Shown here: one piece after another, positions 51,076 to 52,957 of the stretch | Layout of the letters: each line of letters opens with the position of its first letter | How positions within the stretch are numbered: position 1 is the first letter of the stretch | Source: Celeribacter persicus | Lineage (GTDB): Bacteria > Pseudomonadota > Alphaproteobacteria > Rhodobacterales > Rhodobacteraceae | Reading direction: 5' to 3' | Assembly (NCBI RefSeq): GCF_003050785.1 | Contig: NZ_QAOH01000020.1 | Location: 1 to 52,957 of the forward strand | DNA length: 52,957 nt | The notes under the pieces: generated by a model | Databases searched by the model: none | Told to the model about the DNA's origin: nothing | Seen by the model: the letters and a program-made list of their open reading frames with translations, nothing else | Position numbers and translations under genes: made by a program

Positions 51076-52957
51076 GGGTGATCCCCTTCTCACCATGTGC
51101 CGCGACGTGGCGCGCGCGCTGCGCCTCGATCTGCTCTTCGGCCAATGCATCGAGAACGCGCTCCATCGCCGGGCCGTGCGCAGTGACCTCGCTGCTCTGG
51201 AGATAGGTCTTGGCGAGTTCGAGCTGTCGCAGCGGATCCTCGGTGAATTTGTCCAGGACGTCCGCGTTACCGGCCCGCAGTGCGTCGATTGCGTCGGGGC
51301 TTAGCCGTTCGTTGACCTGCCGAACGATGTCATGTCGCTCTGCCTCGGATATCGGATCCCCGGCGTCGGCGTTTTGCACAAAGGCCATGACCGTTGGCGC
51401 GGTCTCTTCCAGATACCGGCGCTCGGCGTAGTCTTGTCGCGCCTGGTCCTCGATTATGAGGCTGCGTTCGCTGATATAGGCACGCGACGCGCCGAGCGAA
51501 CGAAGGTGATTGATTTCGTCCTGGACGGCCTGCCCGAACTCATCATCCGGCATCTTCGTGCGATAGCGGGCGAGGGTGCGGAGCTCTTCGGTGATCGGAC
51601 CGAGGTGATCCGAGGGATCCCGCAAGGCGAGGTCCATGTCGCCAGCATGCAGCGTGCGGTCCTGCTCCGATACCGCATATTGCGGCGGCATTCGACTGTC
51701 AGTCATCTGCTCCCAAGCCATTGAGGCCAGTTCGGCATGTTGCGGCGATTTCTGCGCGTAGGCGTCGAACGCGGCGCGGGCCTCTTCAACCTCCACGGCG
51801 CCCGCCCGCCGGACGGACGGGTCGTCGGAGAACGGATGATCGAAATCCGTCCGGCGGAACTGCGCCACCAGCGCCCTGAACGCCTGCCGCTCCGATGGGG
51901 CAAAAATGTCGGGCCCGTCCTTCTCGAGATCACCCCCCGGTGCCGCCAACCGCTCACCGAGCACTTCCTCAGCGTCATCCAGCTCGTCGACCTCGGTTGG
52001 CGCACGCAGGACGCGTACATCGGTCAGAACATCGCCCAACCGAACATGCACGGCTTCCAGCCGGTCGAGCGCGTCTTCCCGGTCAGCAGATTTCTCCAGA
52101 TCGAGGTCGCTCGCTTTGGCAATCGCCTGCAGATCCTGTGCCAGCCACTGGCGTTCCAATGCGGCATTGCCTGCCCCTTCCCGCAGGCGCGCGGCCACTG
52201 CCTCGGCGTCGATGCCCGTGCCTTGCAACGCCTCGGCCAGCTTTGGCGCCACCTCGCCATCGTCAAGACGCGCGAGGTGATCTTCACTGGCGTTTGGCCT
52301 TGCATAGATGCCGTCCCGGGACGGGGCATCGATCAGGGCGGCGGAGCGATCCCCGAGCGGGTTCAAATGCGCGACCGAGGCCAGAACGTCGGTCAGCTTG
52401 CGCTCGATCACCGGCCTCTCGGCCGCCGGCGCCCTGTCGATCGCCGCCTCGATCTGGCGGATGTTCTGAGAAAACTCGGTGATCAACGTGTCGAACGCTG
52501 CTTCGTCTTGGGACATGTAGATGGCTCCGTCAGATTGAATCTGACCGCCACTGGCAAGGATGGTGCTGGCCCTCTCGAGCGCCTCGGCCACGTCGTCGAA
52601 ATTCGAACGTGACGCCTCCGCCGCGAGCCCGCGGTAGATCAACGCGTTGCGCCTGACGGTTTCCAGAGCGGCCGCCAGGTCAGCGCCGGTTCTCTGGCGC
52701 TCGACAGGGGGACGGCCCTCGTCGCGGGCCTTGTAGATTTCATCGATCTCGGCGCGGTAGGTCGTGACGCCGCGATCCAGACGGCGCGTCGCCTCAAGGC
52801 GGATCCCATGAACTTGGGCCGCCTCGACCATCGCCTCGCGAAAAGCGTCGTAGTTGAAGTGGTGATCCTTCCCGAGAAAGAACATTTCGCCATCCTTGCT
52901 GCGGCGGTTCAGAACGATATGCGCATGTGGATGCGCGCGATCTTGGTGTATTGCAGC
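51068..52957 (-). CDS. VirD2-type relaxase, N-terminus beyond the window
   Basis: The frame is open to the right edge; 629 residues are visible and the N-terminus with the catalytic Tyr is missing. At the edge, HQDRAHPHAHIVLNR (52948 back to about 52904) is the HxDxxHPHxH metal-binding motif of HUH-type conjugative relaxases. It is followed by a long, Glu/Ala-rich C-terminal region with no recognised domain. The protein nicks oriT and pilots the strand into the recipient. It is cotranscribed with virD4. The oriT is expected upstream, outside the window. Confidence 0.9.
   Translation of the reverse strand, partial: AAIHQDRAHPHAHIVLNRRSKDGEMFFLGKDHHFNYDAFREAMVEAAQVHGIRLEATRRLDRGVTTYRAEIDEIYKARDEGRPPVERQRTGADLAAALETVRRNALIYRGLAAEASRSNFDDVAEALERASTILASGGQIQSDGAIYMSQDEAAFDTLITEFSQNIRQIEAAIDRAPAAERPVIERKLTDVLASVAHLNPLGDRSAALIDAPSRDGIYARPNASEDHLARLDDGEVAPKLAEALQGTGIDAEAVAARLREGAGNAALERQWLAQDLQAIAKASDLDLEKSADREDALDRLEAVHVRLGDVLTDVRVLRAPTEVDELDDAEEVLGERLAAPGGDLEKDGPDIFAPSERQAFRALVAQFRRTDFDHPFSDDPSVRRAGAVEVEEARAAFDAYAQKSPQHAELASMAWEQMTDSRMPPQYAVSEQDRTLHAGDMDLALRDPSDHLGPITEELRTLARYRTKMPDDEFGQAVQDEINHLRSLGASRAYISERSLIIEDQARQDYAERRYLEETAPTVMAFVQNADAGDPISEAERHDIVRQVNERLSPDAIDALRAGNADVLDKFTEDPLRQLELAKTYLQSSEVTAHGPAMERVLDALAEEQIEAQRARHVAAHGEKGITHG

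Noticed and set aside
52900-52957. oriT at the right edge
   Set aside because: The bases are coding for the relaxase His motif; any oriT should lie further upstream, outside the window.

Overview
The window reads as part of a conjugative plasmid or integrative conjugative element from an alphaproteobacterium, most probably of the Rhodobacteraceae (Roseobacter/Paracoccus relatives). This rests on GC-rich, tightly overlapping operons, a P-type VirB/VirD4 conjugation system in an order I associate with Rhodobacterales plasmids, a fused NarK, and an UbiTUV-NnrSU gene set. No tRNA, rRNA, CRISPR array, insertion sequence or replication gene was seen. The family assignment is inference from gene content and style, not from a search.

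Layout. (1) 1-9330 is a copper and redox-stress island: a c-type cytochrome cut by the window edge, a ScsC/DsbA-like thiol oxidoreductase, YnfA, CopZ, the Cu(I) ATPase CopA, CueR, and on the minus strand a six-gene periplasmic copper operon (CzcI-like protein, small lipoprotein, TolC-type channel, multicopper oxidase, cupredoxin, CusF-like protein). copA and copZ are divergent, and each has a 19-bp-spaced MerR-type promoter over a TTCC-N7-GGAA dyad. (2) 9511-21291 is the mating-pair-formation cluster (virB1, 2, 3, 4, small lipoprotein, a VirB5/lytic transglycosylase chimera, virB5, 8, 9, 10, 11, a secreted protein of unknown function, virB6). (3) 21596-27576 is a TetR-controlled RND efflux operon with a cytochrome b561, read away from tetR and a small membrane protein. 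(4) 27555-34133 is an Rrf2 regulator of the NsrR type, divergent from an eight-gene operon: hemerythrin, DUF2478, 5-formyl-THF ligase family, UbiT, UbiU, UbiV, NnrS, NnrU. (5) 34137-48794 is an NnrR/Dnr-type Crp-Fnr regulator with a small AhpD-family protein, then a long nitrate-respiration operon: fused narK, narG, narH, narJ, narI, a parvulin, a second hemerythrin, a beta-carbonic anhydrase, moeA and a second DUF2478 gene. (6) 49090-52957 holds the coupling protein VirD4 and a relaxase running off the right edge, both on the minus strand.

The parts fit one lifestyle. The nar operon supplies nitrate uptake, reduction, assembly and part of the molybdenum cofactor pathway. The ubiTUV genes provide oxygen-independent ubiquinone hydroxylation, which nitrate respiration needs without oxygen. 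NnrS, NnrU and the hemerythrins deal with the nitric oxide and nitrosative damage that follow. NsrR and the Crp/Fnr protein probably sense NO or oxygen limitation. All of this lies between the two halves of the conjugation machinery, so nitrate respiration, copper resistance and an efflux pump may move together. The most unusual single gene is the VirB5-like protein with an embedded lytic transglycosylase domain (14152-15318).
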